NCBI GenBank assembly: GCA_018384375.1
Contig: JAHAYJ010000047.1
Span: 1-34,388 of the forward strand
Direction of reading: 5' to 3'
Length of the DNA: 34,388 nt
From: Lachnospiraceae bacterium
Lineage (GTDB): Bacteria > Bacillota > Clostridia > Lachnospirales > Lachnospiraceae
The notes beneath the pieces were generated by a model. It made no database searches. It saw only the letters and a list, made by a program, of their open reading frames with translations, and was not told the origin of the DNA. The translations under genes were made by a program, and so were the position numbers. Positions 8,193 to 15,459 of the stretch are shown here, in pieces; position 1 is the first letter of the stretch; each line of letters begins with the position of its first letter.

Positions 8193-9627
8193 TTTGATGA
8201 CTCCTTTCTTCCTTCTGTATCTTCTCTTCCATAGCCGGTATCGTAACCTGTAAAATAGTACGGGTTGCTTCATTTACCTTATAGTATTCACTGATTCTAT
8301 GCCCGGGTATCCACAGAATATGAGATTGCTCCGCAAGCAGGAATATGTTTGGTCGTTCCTCCTTCGGAATTTTTTCATTCACAAAATAATCCTGCAGGGA
8401 TTTATGTCCCATCCCTTCCTTATTCCTGATGGTAAGGTAATCACCCGGTCTTTTCGTCCGAAACATCACAGACGAAGTTATTTTATCATAATCAAACCAT
8501 TTCGTATATGTTTTTTCTGGAATATTTTGAGATTTTAACCCCGAAAATACTGCAAATTCCACTCTTCCAAGCCCCGGCACCATAATCTCGCCCGGCACAG
8601 GAGCCACATATTCCTTTCTGTTTTCCTTCTGTCCGGAATCGGCGCTTTTACTTAAGACATTCCTTTTTATGATACCCAGATCATATTTTTTATAAACCAC
8701 AATTTCATAGGGTAGCTGCAGTTGTTTGCTGCCTGTTCCCTGAAAAAGCCTTTCCACCCCACGGACATGTGCTGCCGTAAGATCTTTTTTTGAACCTGCT
8801 ACTTTTTCCAGACAGGAAAGAAGAATTCTTCCCTTCAGATAGTCATCCTCTGCTGCAAATACGGGAAGATCGATTAAGAGTTCACCTTCCTCTCTCTCCT
8901 TAACACAACGTTTCATACCCTGCTTTGTCATACGGCTGATAAATTCCTCTGCTCCCAGCAGATCATCTGCCGCCCGGTTCATATTGACAACTGCGCCCCG
9001 GCAGATCTGCTTCTCCGCATAAGGAAGAATATGGTGCCTGATACGGTTTCTCGTGTAAAAATCCTGCTCATTGGTGCTATCCTGACAAAAGGAAAGGCTC
9101 TGCTGCGTAAGCCAAGTTTCGATTTCCTTTCTGGTTACGCAAAGAAGAGGACGGATAATTTTTCCGTTTACAGGACGGATTCCGGAAGCTCCGGTCAATC
9201 CGGTTCCCCGGAACAGGTGAAACAGCATGGTCTCTGCCCGGTCGTTGCTGTTATGTGCTACGGCAATCCTGCCCTCGGCTTCGCCAAGCACCCTCTCAAA
9301 TGCCTGATAGCGGACAAGACGTCCCTCCTCCTCCTCGGAAAGCCCGGATTGCTTAGCCCTTTCCTTCACTTTTTCCTCAACCAGATAAAAGGGCAGCTTA
9401 TAGCGGGAACACAGTGTCTCCACAAACTGCGCATCCTCCCCGGCATCCTCCCGGATTCCATGATTTACATGTACCACCCTGATCTGAAAGGGGATCTGCT
9501 TTTGCATTTCCAGCAGCACAAAAAGGAGGCAGACAGAATCTGCGCCTCCTGAAATTCCTGCAACTATGGTATCATGAGGTCTGATCATATGATACTTTTT
9601 ACAATAGCCCATCACTTTCTTTACCAT
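8176..9627 (-). CDS. tilS: tRNA(Ile)-lysidine synthetase
   Basis: 483 aa. It modifies the wobble C of the tRNA-Ile that reads AUA to lysidine, using ATP and lysine. The N-terminal PP-loop ATPase motif SGGADS is at residues 26-31, with HNSNDRAETMLFHLFRG further on. A helical linker and the C-terminal TilS domain (RTKRPGDYL, LQDYFVNEKIP, WIPGHRISEYYKV) complete the family pattern. No good Shine-Dalgarno is seen before the ATG at 9627; an ATG at residue 6 is an alternative. Downstream it overlaps hpt by 17 bp; upstream it is about 40 bp from spoIIE. Confidence 0.96.
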   Translation of the reverse strand: MVKKVMGYCKKYHMIRPHDTIVAGISGGADSVCLLFVLLEMQKQIPFQIRVVHVNHGIREDAGEDAQFVETLCSRYKLPFYLVEEKVKERAKQSGLSEEEEGRLVRYQAFERVLGEAEGRIAVAHNSNDRAETMLFHLFRGTGLTGASGIRPVNGKIIRPLLCVTRKEIETWLTQQSLSFCQDSTNEQDFYTRNRIRHHILPYAEKQICRGAVVNMNRAADDLLGAEEFISRMTKQGMKRCVKEREEGELLIDLPVFAAEDDYLKGRILLSCLEKVAGSKKDLTAAHVRGVERLFQGTGSKQLQLPYEIVVYKKYDLGIIKRNVLSKSADSGQKENRKEYVAPVPGEIMVPGLGRVEFAVFSGLKSQNIPEKTYTKWFDYDKITSSVMFRTKRPGDYLTIRNKEGMGHKSLQDYFVNEKIPKEERPNIFLLAEQSHILWIPGHRISEYYKVNEATRTILQVTIPAMEEKIQKEERSHQNGRKN

Positions 9628-9666
9628 ACTATATAATATAGCGGAATTTTATGGAAAAGAAAAGCC

Positions 9667-10872
9667 TCAGTCATTCTTTTTCCAGATTCCGATCACAAGG
9701 ATCGTCATATCATCCCGGATATGGCCTCTGCACTGATGAATGCAGAAGTTCAGAAGAGCATTTGCCATCTCCCCGGGATTCTCCAGGTTACTCCCACCGA
9801 TCAGCTCCGAAAGCATATCCTCCCCGATTCCCTGAGACAGGGCATCCAGCACACCATCTGAAACCATGATGATATAGTCCCCGTCCATAAGGGTTCTCCC
9901 TACCACTTCCATATCCGGCTTCTGAAAAATACCAAGCGGTAGATTCCCTGAGGAAATTCTGTCTACCAGGTGCTGTCTTTTAATGTAGGAGCTGGCGCTT
10001 CCTACCTTTACAAACCGGCATTCCCCGTTATAGAGATCCAGGCTGCAAAGGTCAAGTGTGGACATGTTTGCGTTTTCTCCGCCGCCAAGCAGTGCACTGT
10101 TAATCATCTGAATTGCCACTTCCATCTGAAAGCCTGCCTCCAGGAACTTCTGCATCAGCTCTACCACCATAGTACTGTCCAGACAGGCCTTCTCCCCTGA
10201 CCCCATACCGTCGGAGAGCACTGCCGTCAGATTTCCCGTATCTCTCTCAAAAAAGGCATAATTGTCTCCGGAGATCCGCTCCGTTTCCTTGACTGCCTTC
10301 GCCACACCGGTCAATACATGAAATTTTGCCTCCTCCACATAATAAAAGGTCTGCCAGTCCATCCCGACAAAAAAAGCATTGTCCTGTGCACTCACCAGAT
10401 GCATTCCCAGAAGAACAGAGAGAAGATCCGCCACATCCTCCGCAGAAAGATGATTTTCCCTGATATTTTTCATAGTCAGGGACACCTCCATGCGCCCCGA
10501 CTCATTTTCTATCAAATAAAGATTTCTGATCTGAATATCCACTTCCTTAAGCGCATGGGCAACCTGTTTAAATCTGCGCTCTCCCATGGGCACACACCTT
10601 CTGGTTTCCTCCGCCAGTCCGGTCATAATCTGTGCCATTTCCTGAAGGTGCGCCACCATCAGCTCCTTGTTTTCTATAAGGCGCTTCTGCCATATGTAAT
10701 CCTTTCGATCAGCAGGCTCCTTCTTTAAAAGAATTTCCTGATTGCCTTCTGTCTCCTTAAAGCTGCCGGCAAGCTCCCTGATGGAATCCGCATAGGTAAG
10801 CAGCTTTCTTCTGCCATATTCCGGTAGTATGCTGTTAAATTCTTCTCTTTGGTCCAACATATGCTTTCTCAT
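9667..10872 (-). CDS. spoIIE: SpoIIE-type PP2C phosphatase lacking the membrane domain
   Basis: 401 aa. GGAGG lies 7 nt before the ATG at 10872. The C-terminal half (about 185-401) is a PP2C-like SpoIIE phosphatase with metal-binding motifs DGMGSG (221-226), SDGVLDAL and RDDMTILVIG. The N-terminal 180 residues are helical and match the position of the regulatory/oligomerisation domain. In B. subtilis SpoIIE (827 aa) about ten membrane segments precede this; here there are none, and the 120 bases upstream hold only a promoter and the divIC terminator. In spore formers SpoIIE dephosphorylates SpoIIAA to release sigma-F in the forespore and binds FtsZ at the polar septum. The position between divIC and tilS is the spoIIE locus. 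How it would be localised is unclear. Confidence 0.9.
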   Translation of the reverse strand: MRKHMLDQREEFNSILPEYGRRKLLTYADSIRELAGSFKETEGNQEILLKKEPADRKDYIWQKRLIENKELMVAHLQEMAQIMTGLAEETRRCVPMGERRFKQVAHALKEVDIQIRNLYLIENESGRMEVSLTMKNIRENHLSAEDVADLLSVLLGMHLVSAQDNAFFVGMDWQTFYYVEEAKFHVLTGVAKAVKETERISGDNYAFFERDTGNLTAVLSDGMGSGEKACLDSTMVVELMQKFLEAGFQMEVAIQMINSALLGGGENANMSTLDLCSLDLYNGECRFVKVGSASSYIKRQHLVDRISSGNLPLGIFQKPDMEVVGRTLMDGDYIIMVSDGVLDALSQGIGEDMLSELIGGSNLENPGEMANALLNFCIHQCRGHIRDDMTILVIGIWKKND

Positions 10873-10898
10873 ACAACCGCCTCCTCCTGCAAAGGACT

Positions 10899-10931
10899 AT
10901 TATACAAAAGGTCAGGAGCGGTATTTGTCAA
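10899..10931 (-). promoter_or_regulatory. Spo0A-type promoter before spoIIE (21-bp spacer)
   Basis: On the minus strand a consensus TTGACA (10926-10931) and a consensus TATAAT (10899-10904) are separated by 21 bp, too far for ordinary sigma-A use. The known Spo0A-dependent spoIIE and spoIIG promoters have this over-long spacing. A 0A-box-like TGTCAAA (consensus TGTCGAA, one mismatch) overlaps the -35 on the plus strand (10926-10932), and another is on the minus strand at 10958-10964. Confidence 0.6.
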
Positions 10932-10963
10932 ACCCTGGCATCAGATCGATAAAATATTTTGAC

Positions 10964-10993
10964 AAAAAAAGCAGGCGCCTTTAAAACGCCTGC
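10964..10993 (-). terminator. Terminator directly after divIC
   Basis: 7-bp GC-rich stem GCAGGCG/CGCCTGC (10971-10977 and 10987-10993) followed on the minus strand by seven T (10964-10970). It starts one base after the divIC stop and separates the yab-divIC unit from spoIIE. Confidence 0.85.
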
Positions 10994-11299
10994 TCAATTC
11001 TCATCCTTAAATAAGATTTCGCCCTCATACACCAAGCCAAGCTTATCCCTGGCTACTTCCTCGATGTATTTCTTGGTCTGGGTATATTTCTCATATTCTT
11101 CTATCTCAAGTGCCCGCTCTTCCTCTGCCTCGATCTGCTCCTGTAATGCCAGTTCCTTCTGCTGATAGGCCTCCTTCTTTTCCCGGAGCCCTGCGCTGCT
11201 GACAGCTACTACGATCAGCATCATCAGCATTGCAATCGATACCAGAAACATGCCGAAACGGTTTTGTCGTTTTTTTCGATAAGCAACTCTTCTTGCCAT
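10994..11299 (-). CDS. divIC: Septum formation initiator DivIC/FtsB family
   Basis: 101 aa. A basic N-terminus (RRVAYRKKRQNR) is followed by one membrane helix (about 15-35) and a Glu/Gln-rich coiled coil (about 38-75), then the short KKYIEEVARDKLGLVYEGEILF tail typical of DivIC/FtsB. It would act in the divisome with FtsL and DivIB/FtsQ. Between yabQ and spoIIE this is the divIC position of Bacillus. It ends at a terminator. Confidence 0.9.
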   Translation of the reverse strand: MARRVAYRKKRQNRFGMFLVSIAMLMMLIVVAVSSAGLREKKEAYQQKELALQEQIEAEEERALEIEEYEKYTQTKKYIEEVARDKLGLVYEGEILFKDEN

Positions 11300-11327
11300 A
11301 ATACTACCAAACCTTTCCGTCTGTGTA

Positions 11328-11822
11328 CTAGGATTGATGTTTACATAATGTTATTTTAAGTAATTTATATCCCCGCGTCAACTTATTTTTCACATATTTC
11401 CCCGCTTTCCTGCTTTTTCTCCCTGAAGCCCCTAAAATACGGCATATTTTATGTCCAAAAAAACGAACGGGGCGCAATAGGAATCGCAGAATATGATAAA
11501 AGATCCGGCAGATCCGCTCAATAATTGTTGACATAATATCAACGAACAAAGTGCTGATGCTCTTCTTATATATCAGCATTCCCAGCGTGGCGCCAAAAAC
11601 CGCAAACCATCTGAGGATCCCGTTATTCTCTTCGTACAGCATGTAAAAAACCCCAATGGCACAGGCAATCCAGAAGATCATATCCTCCAGGGAAATCAAT
11701 AGAAGGTTATGCGGAATCAATCTGCGCAGAATCAGAAAGCCATCATACACAAAGGTGATGATGATGCCCAATAAAAAGGAGTGAAAAAGGAATACAACCT
11801 CAGCAATAATGTTCTGACTCAT
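11328..11822 (-). CDS. yabQ: Spore cortex protein YabQ
   Basis: 164 aa from the ATG at 11822; the GTG at 11828 lies inside the AGGTG ribosome site and is less likely. Four or so hydrophobic segments in the first 100 residues (VVFLFHSFLLGIIITFVYDG, MIFWIACAIGVFYMLY and others) are followed by a very basic C-terminal tail. YabQ is a membrane protein needed for spore cortex formation in Bacillus. The assignment rests on topology, size, the N-terminal pattern and position between yabP and divIC. It starts almost directly after the yabP stop, so the two are coupled. Confidence 0.85.
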   Translation of the reverse strand: MSQNIIAEVVFLFHSFLLGIIITFVYDGFLILRRLIPHNLLLISLEDMIFWIACAIGVFYMLYEENNGILRWFAVFGATLGMLIYKKSISTLFVDIMSTIIERICRIFYHILRFLLRPVRFFGHKICRILGASGRKSRKAGKYVKNKLTRGYKLLKITLCKHQS

Positions 11823-11828
11823 ATACAC

Positions 11829-12119
11829 CTACTTAAACAATCTGGCAAGAAGGGATTCTCCCTTGGCTGCCATATTTGACTGCTCTGAGTAGGTAAAGCT
11901 GTCAATACGTCCATCCACATCCACCTCGCCCTTATCCAGCATGAGCCTGTTCACATGGAGTTCATTGCCCTTAATCATGAGCATTCCCTGCTCCGTCTCC
12001 AGGATAATTTCATTTTCGTCAAAGGATAGGACATCATTGATCCCTGTGAGATTACATGTCCTTCTATTATTCAGGATCAGCTTATGTGTCCGCTTATTTA
12101 CATTTGTCAGTTCTTCCAT
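11829..12119 (-). CDS. yabP: Sporulation protein YabP
   Basis: 96 aa from the ATG at 12119, with AGGAG 7 nt upstream; a longer frame to 12170 runs through the promoter region and is not supported. The sequence has the YabP/YqfC pattern: NRRTCNLTGINDVLSFDENEI, then GMLMIKGNELHVNRLMLDKGEVDVDGRIDSFTYSE. YabP is needed for spore coat/cortex assembly and is made in the mother cell under sigma-E in Bacillus. A sigma-E-like promoter lies just upstream here. yabQ follows at once. Confidence 0.9.
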   Translation of the reverse strand: MEELTNVNKRTHKLILNNRRTCNLTGINDVLSFDENEIILETEQGMLMIKGNELHVNRLMLDKGEVDVDGRIDSFTYSEQSNMAAKGESLLARLFK

Positions 12120-12150
12120 AAAAAATCTCCTGATACAATCTCTATAAAAG

Positions 12151-12179
12151 ATTATATTAGGAGATATCATTTTATATTC
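12151..12179 (-). promoter_or_regulatory. Sigma-E-like promoter of yabP-yabQ
   Basis: On the minus strand GAATATA (12173-12179), 14-bp spacer, AATATAAT (12151-12158). The Bacillus sigma-E consensus is roughly GHATATT, 14 bp, CATACAHT, so this matches 6 of 7 and 6 of 8 with exact spacing. It lies mostly in the rqcP-yabP gap, about 30 bp before the yabP ATG. The region is AT-rich, so chance matches are possible. Confidence 0.5.
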
Positions 12180-12193
12180 TATAAAAATGAATT

Positions 12194-12433
12194 CTATAAA
12201 TATCGGAACAGCTCCTTCGCCTCTTCCTTGCGGACGGTCTCCTGTACACTTAAGACCTCGACCTTCACATCCTTGTTACCGAATGCGATGGTGATAATGT
12301 CTCCTACCTTCACATCGGCAGACGCCTTGGCTGTTTTGTCATTGATCAGGACCCTGCCTGCATCGCAGGCTTCATTTGCTACCGTCCTTCTCTTAATCAG
12401 TCTTGATACCTTTAAATATTTGTCCAATCTCAT
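12194..12433 (-). CDS. rqcP: RqcP/YabO, S4-domain ribosome quality-control factor
   Basis: 79 aa, essentially one S4 RNA-binding domain: MRLDKYLKVSRLIKRRTVANE, GRVLINDK, and VKVGDIITIAFGNK. Family members (YabO, Hsp15-like) bind the 50S subunit and help RqcH add alanine tails to stalled nascent chains. Position between hup and yabP matches yabO in Bacillus. The hup terminator lies just upstream, so it needs its own start point or read-through. Confidence 0.93.
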   Translation of the reverse strand: MRLDKYLKVSRLIKRRTVANEACDAGRVLINDKTAKASADVKVGDIITIAFGNKDVKVEVLSVQETVRKEEAKELFRYL

Positions 12434-12451
12434 AATTAACTCCCATGATGT

Positions 12452-12478
12452 AAAAAGGACCTGTATCTACAGGTCCTT
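12452..12478 (-). terminator. Terminator after hup
   Basis: 11-bp perfect stem (arms 12455-12465 and 12468-12478) with a very short loop, followed on the minus strand by TTTTT (12452-12456, partly in the stem base). It lies 13 bp past the HU stop. Confidence 0.8.
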
Positions 12479-12491
12479 AAGACATTCACAC

Positions 12492-12767
12492 CTATGCGTT
12501 TACTAAATCCTTTAAAGCCTTACCAGCTTTGAACTTAGGAGCCTTGGAAGCTGCAATCTTCATAACTGCACCGCTCTGAGGATTTCTTCCTTCTCTTGCT
12601 GCTCTCTTGGATACTTCAAAAGTACCGAAGCCAACTAACTGAACCTTTCCGTCTTTCTTTAATTCAGCTGCTACAACGTCTGTGAAAGCCTTTAAGGCCT
12701 TTTCTGCATCTTTCTTGGATAAGCCAGCCTGGTCAGCCATAGCTGCTACTAATTCTGTTTTGTTCAT
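12492..12767 (-). CDS. hup: HU-family nucleoid protein
   Basis: 91 aa, normal HU length. MNKTELVAAMADQAGLSKKDAEKALKAF is the HU dimerisation region, GFGTFEVSKRAAREGRNPQSG the conserved core and DNA-binding arm, and APKFKAGKALKDLV the C-terminus. It is a non-specific DNA-bending protein. GGAGGAG precedes the ATG and a good promoter and terminator flank it, so it is a single-gene unit. Confidence 0.97.
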   Translation of the reverse strand: MNKTELVAAMADQAGLSKKDAEKALKAFTDVVAAELKKDGKVQLVGFGTFEVSKRAAREGRNPQSGAVMKIAASKAPKFKAGKALKDLVNA

Positions 12768-12832
12768 TTGAACTCCTCCTCTTTATATGAGTGTTTTTTT
12801 CCTAGATGTCTCTTTTGAAACGCCTATATTAA

Positions 12833-12861
12833 TATATATCGTTTTTGACTATATTTGTCAA
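12833..12861 (-). promoter_or_regulatory. Sigma-A promoter of hup
   Basis: On the minus strand TTGACA (12856-12861), 17-bp spacer, TATATA (12833-12838). It fits a strongly expressed gene; the 5' UTR would be about 60 nt. Confidence 0.7.
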
Positions 12862-12908
12862 GGAAATTTTGCCCTTTTCTCCTCTTTTTATGCGGTTTTC
12901 CGATATTT

Positions 12909-14351
12909 TTACTGTTTATCGGCCTGCTGATTGCCTAAAGCTTCGTTATTATCATTTACAGAATTGCCGCTTACCGTATTTCCGCTCACAATATTATCCG
13001 TGGAAGAACTGCTATCTGTGGAATCAGAATTAATTGCATTTCCACTTACTGTATTCCCGCTCACAGTGTTTTCACTGCTCTCCGGATCAAGATCAGGGAA
13101 GGAATAGGTAACATCCTTGCCATCATCCGGAACCTCTATGCTATAGCTTCGGGTAATATAGCCTTCCTTCCGCAAAGTGATGGTATGCGTGCCTGCTGTC
13201 TTCGTGTAGGTAACAGGAGCAATACCCATATAAAGATTGTCCTGATAAACCTCTGTATCAGCCGGTAAGCTGATAGTGATCGTACTGCTTTCCTGATAGG
13301 AGGAAATGCTGTTGCCCGATACCTCCTTCTTTTCCGTAAGATCCAGCTTCACCACGGCGCCTTCCGCTCCCACCTCAAAGTACTCAGAAATTGTATCATA
13401 GCCCTCAGCCTTGGCTGTAATCTGATGCAGACCCAAAGACAGCCTTACAGGATAAGTAGTTTCTACCTCTGTGTCATCAACATACACCTGTGCACTCTGT
13501 GGGGTTACTTTCAGTGTCACAACACCGTTCTCCGGCTCCGGAATCTCAATATCTCCCAGATTGAGACTGGTTTCTCTATTTCTCTCAATCGTCACTTCCC
13601 TGGTTTCCTCCACACCGGCAGATGACAATCTGACGCTGTAGCTCCCTTCCGGTACGGTTATCAGCATGTCCGGTGCTATCTGGGTAATAATCGTTTGTCC
13701 GATTTCCATCCAGCCTCCCAGAACGGCCTCATCATTGATCAGCTTTAAATATCCATGACCTTTATCTACAGTGATGCTCATGATCGTATGACCTTTACCC
13801 TGAAAGGTAAGTACATCCTGCTTAATGATCTGTGCAATCTCTATTTTCTTTCCGTCAGAAAAAACCTGAACCTTTCCATCCAGACTGAAGGACTCATCTC
13901 CTATGGTTGCATTGCCGCTTGCTTCGTCAAACGTATATTTTGTCACATCCTCATAGCTCCACGCATCGCCTGACAGCGCAATGGAACCTGCTTCCTCAAG
14001 CTCACTGTTATATTTTATCTCGGCAATATCTCCGGGCATAAGCTGAGCCATACTCATGGAAGCCCCATACTTATCATTGATCAGAGTAGCACCTGTGTAA
14101 GTAAATTCCCTGCTCTCATTTCTGTCAGTCAAATAGACTCTAATCGTCTGGCTCTCCAAATTCACAGCTTCAATCACAGCGGTTGTCTGGGAAGTGTATA
14201 TGTCCACAGGTTCCTGCGGCGGCTCATTTTCATAGGCGCTTTCAAAGGTTGCTTCCTGCGCAAGACCTATACTGCCACACCCCGTAAGCAGAAGACTACA
14301 AATGCAGACAATACATTTGATTCGATTTTGCAACTCATCCTTTTTTATCAT
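12909..14351 (-). CDS. Lipoprotein with PEGA domains and VSGN-rich tail
   Basis: 480 aa. A signal peptide with lipobox LLTGC (Cys at about 25) indicates membrane anchoring outside the cell. Residues about 55-215 form a beta-rich region of unknown family. PEGA-type repeats follow, roughly at 225-270 (ITVPEGSYSVRLSSAG), 285-340 (KVTPQSAQVYVDD..HQITAKAEGYDT) and 355-415 (YMGIAPVTYTKTAGTHTITLRKEGY). The last 60 residues are low-complexity Ser/Asn/Asp with several copies of NTVSGN or close variants; one isolated VSGN also occurs between PEGA units. PEGA domains are extracellular modules often found in surface proteins. The substrate or partner is unknown. It follows the CotS-like gene and has its own -10 element. 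Confidence 0.8.
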   Translation of the reverse strand: MIKKDELQNRIKCIVCICSLLLTGCGSIGLAQEATFESAYENEPPQEPVDIYTSQTTAVIEAVNLESQTIRVYLTDRNESREFTYTGATLINDKYGASMSMAQLMPGDIAEIKYNSELEEAGSIALSGDAWSYEDVTKYTFDEASGNATIGDESFSLDGKVQVFSDGKKIEIAQIIKQDVLTFQGKGHTIMSITVDKGHGYLKLINDEAVLGGWMEIGQTIITQIAPDMLITVPEGSYSVRLSSAGVEETREVTIERNRETSLNLGDIEIPEPENGVVTLKVTPQSAQVYVDDTEVETTYPVRLSLGLHQITAKAEGYDTISEYFEVGAEGAVVKLDLTEKKEVSGNSISSYQESSTITISLPADTEVYQDNLYMGIAPVTYTKTAGTHTITLRKEGYITRSYSIEVPDDGKDVTYSFPDLDPESSENTVSGNTVSGNAINSDSTDSSSSTDNIVSGNTVSGNSVNDNNEALGNQQADKQ

Positions 14352-14390
14352 ATTGTTTTCCTCAAAAACAAACTGCTCTTTTGTCCTTCA

Positions 14391-14399
14391 AGTATAACA
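14391..14399 (-). promoter_or_regulatory. Extended -10 element before the PEGA lipoprotein gene
   Basis: On the minus strand TGTTATACT (TG, one base, TATACT) about 40 bp before the ATG. A TTGACA just upstream is too close to pair with it. Confidence 0.4.
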
Positions 14400-14422
14400 T
14401 GTCTTGTCAAATAAGAAAAGAA

Positions 14423-15400
14423 CTAAGGCAGACCGTATTTTTCCCTCATTCTTGCAAGAAAAACCTGTTTATCCTTTTCCTGATCAATCACTTTGTTCAA
14501 CTTTTCCAGATTCTTTCCGGGAATCCATGCCTTCCCCGAGTTATAATAGAAATTGACAATCTTCCAGAATTTTTCCGGATAAGCAAGACGATAGTAGAGC
14601 TGAAGATAATCTTCCTTTTCCAGAATCCTTACCTTTTCGTAGGTCTTGATCAGCTCAAATCCTACTGTTTCTGACCATCCACTCTTTTCGAGCAGTTTTC
14701 GCATAAACAGATATAAATCTCTGACAGGACTGTCATAAATACATTTCTCAAAATTAGCCATATGCATTTGTCCATCGGCAATGGTCAGATTATGATATTG
14801 ATAATCCCCATGACAGATGAGACTATATCCCTGCCCACTCTGAAAGTCATTCAGCTCCTCCGTAACCTGAAGGGCCAGCTGAAAGAAATAGTCATAGGCA
14901 TGCATCAGGCAGATTTCAAAATCTGTCTTTTGCCCTCGTTCCTTCAGGTATTTTTTAACTCTGCGCAGCTCCCTGTTATGCTTTTCGAATTCCTGACAGG
15001 CACAATGAGGCACCGGTTTTTCCAAAAAAGCCTCATCAGGGCCGGATACCTTATGAAACGAAGCAAGCAGCTTCACCGCCTGTCTGCACTCTTCCATATC
15101 CCTGACATTACATTCTCTTCCTTCCACATAGGTCTTAAGAACATAACAGGTTCCATCCTGATCCTGCGTGAGTAGCTCCTCATCCTTATTCTTCAAAATA
15201 CTTTCTGCCTGATAAAATCCCTTTTCCCGTATTATATGAAGCAGGGCATCCTGAAAAACCACCTTTTCCCTGTGCCCTGCATATTCCTTCAAAATAAAAA
15301 TACCCTGCTTTGTCTCACATAAAACAGCACTCCGTCCTTTCCAGGTGCGAAGCACTTCTATATCGTATTTGTCCAGTAAACTGACGCTTCTGTCATTCAC
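14423..15400 (-). CDS. CotS-family spore coat kinase-like protein
   Basis: 325 aa from the GTG at 15400, chosen because GGGGGT lies 7 nt upstream; an in-frame TTG at 15415 is the longer alternative. The protein has the aminoglycoside-phosphotransferase/CotS fold: N-lobe with ILKEYAG, catalytic loop ICHGDYQYHN, and the region where a metal-binding DFD/DFE is expected reads MANFEKC, with Asn instead of Asp. The ending IDQEKDKQVFLARMREKYG is typical of clostridial CotS proteins. The family is associated with spore coats, but catalytic activity is not well defined. It lies between cca and the PEGA lipoprotein gene. Confidence 0.8.
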   Translation of the reverse strand: MNDRSVSLLDKYDIEVLRTWKGRSAVLCETKQGIFILKEYAGHREKVVFQDALLHIIREKGFYQAESILKNKDEELLTQDQDGTCYVLKTYVEGRECNVRDMEECRQAVKLLASFHKVSGPDEAFLEKPVPHCACQEFEKHNRELRRVKKYLKERGQKTDFEICLMHAYDYFFQLALQVTEELNDFQSGQGYSLICHGDYQYHNLTIADGQMHMANFEKCIYDSPVRDLYLFMRKLLEKSGWSETVGFELIKTYEKVRILEKEDYLQLYYRLAYPEKFWKIVNFYYNSGKAWIPGKNLEKLNKVIDQEKDKQVFLARMREKYGLP

Positions 15401-15430
15401 AACGGTTACCCCCAATTCGTGTCATATCCT

Positions 15431-15459
15431 ATCTTATGAGTAACCGTTTTAAAGTATTA
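15431..15459 (-). promoter_or_regulatory. Possible sigma-E promoter before the CotS-like gene
   Basis: On the minus strand TAATACT (15453-15459), 14-bp spacer, CATAAGAT (15431-15438). Partial match (5 of 7, 6 of 8) to the sigma-E consensus with correct spacing; it overlaps the cca stop. Confidence 0.3.
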
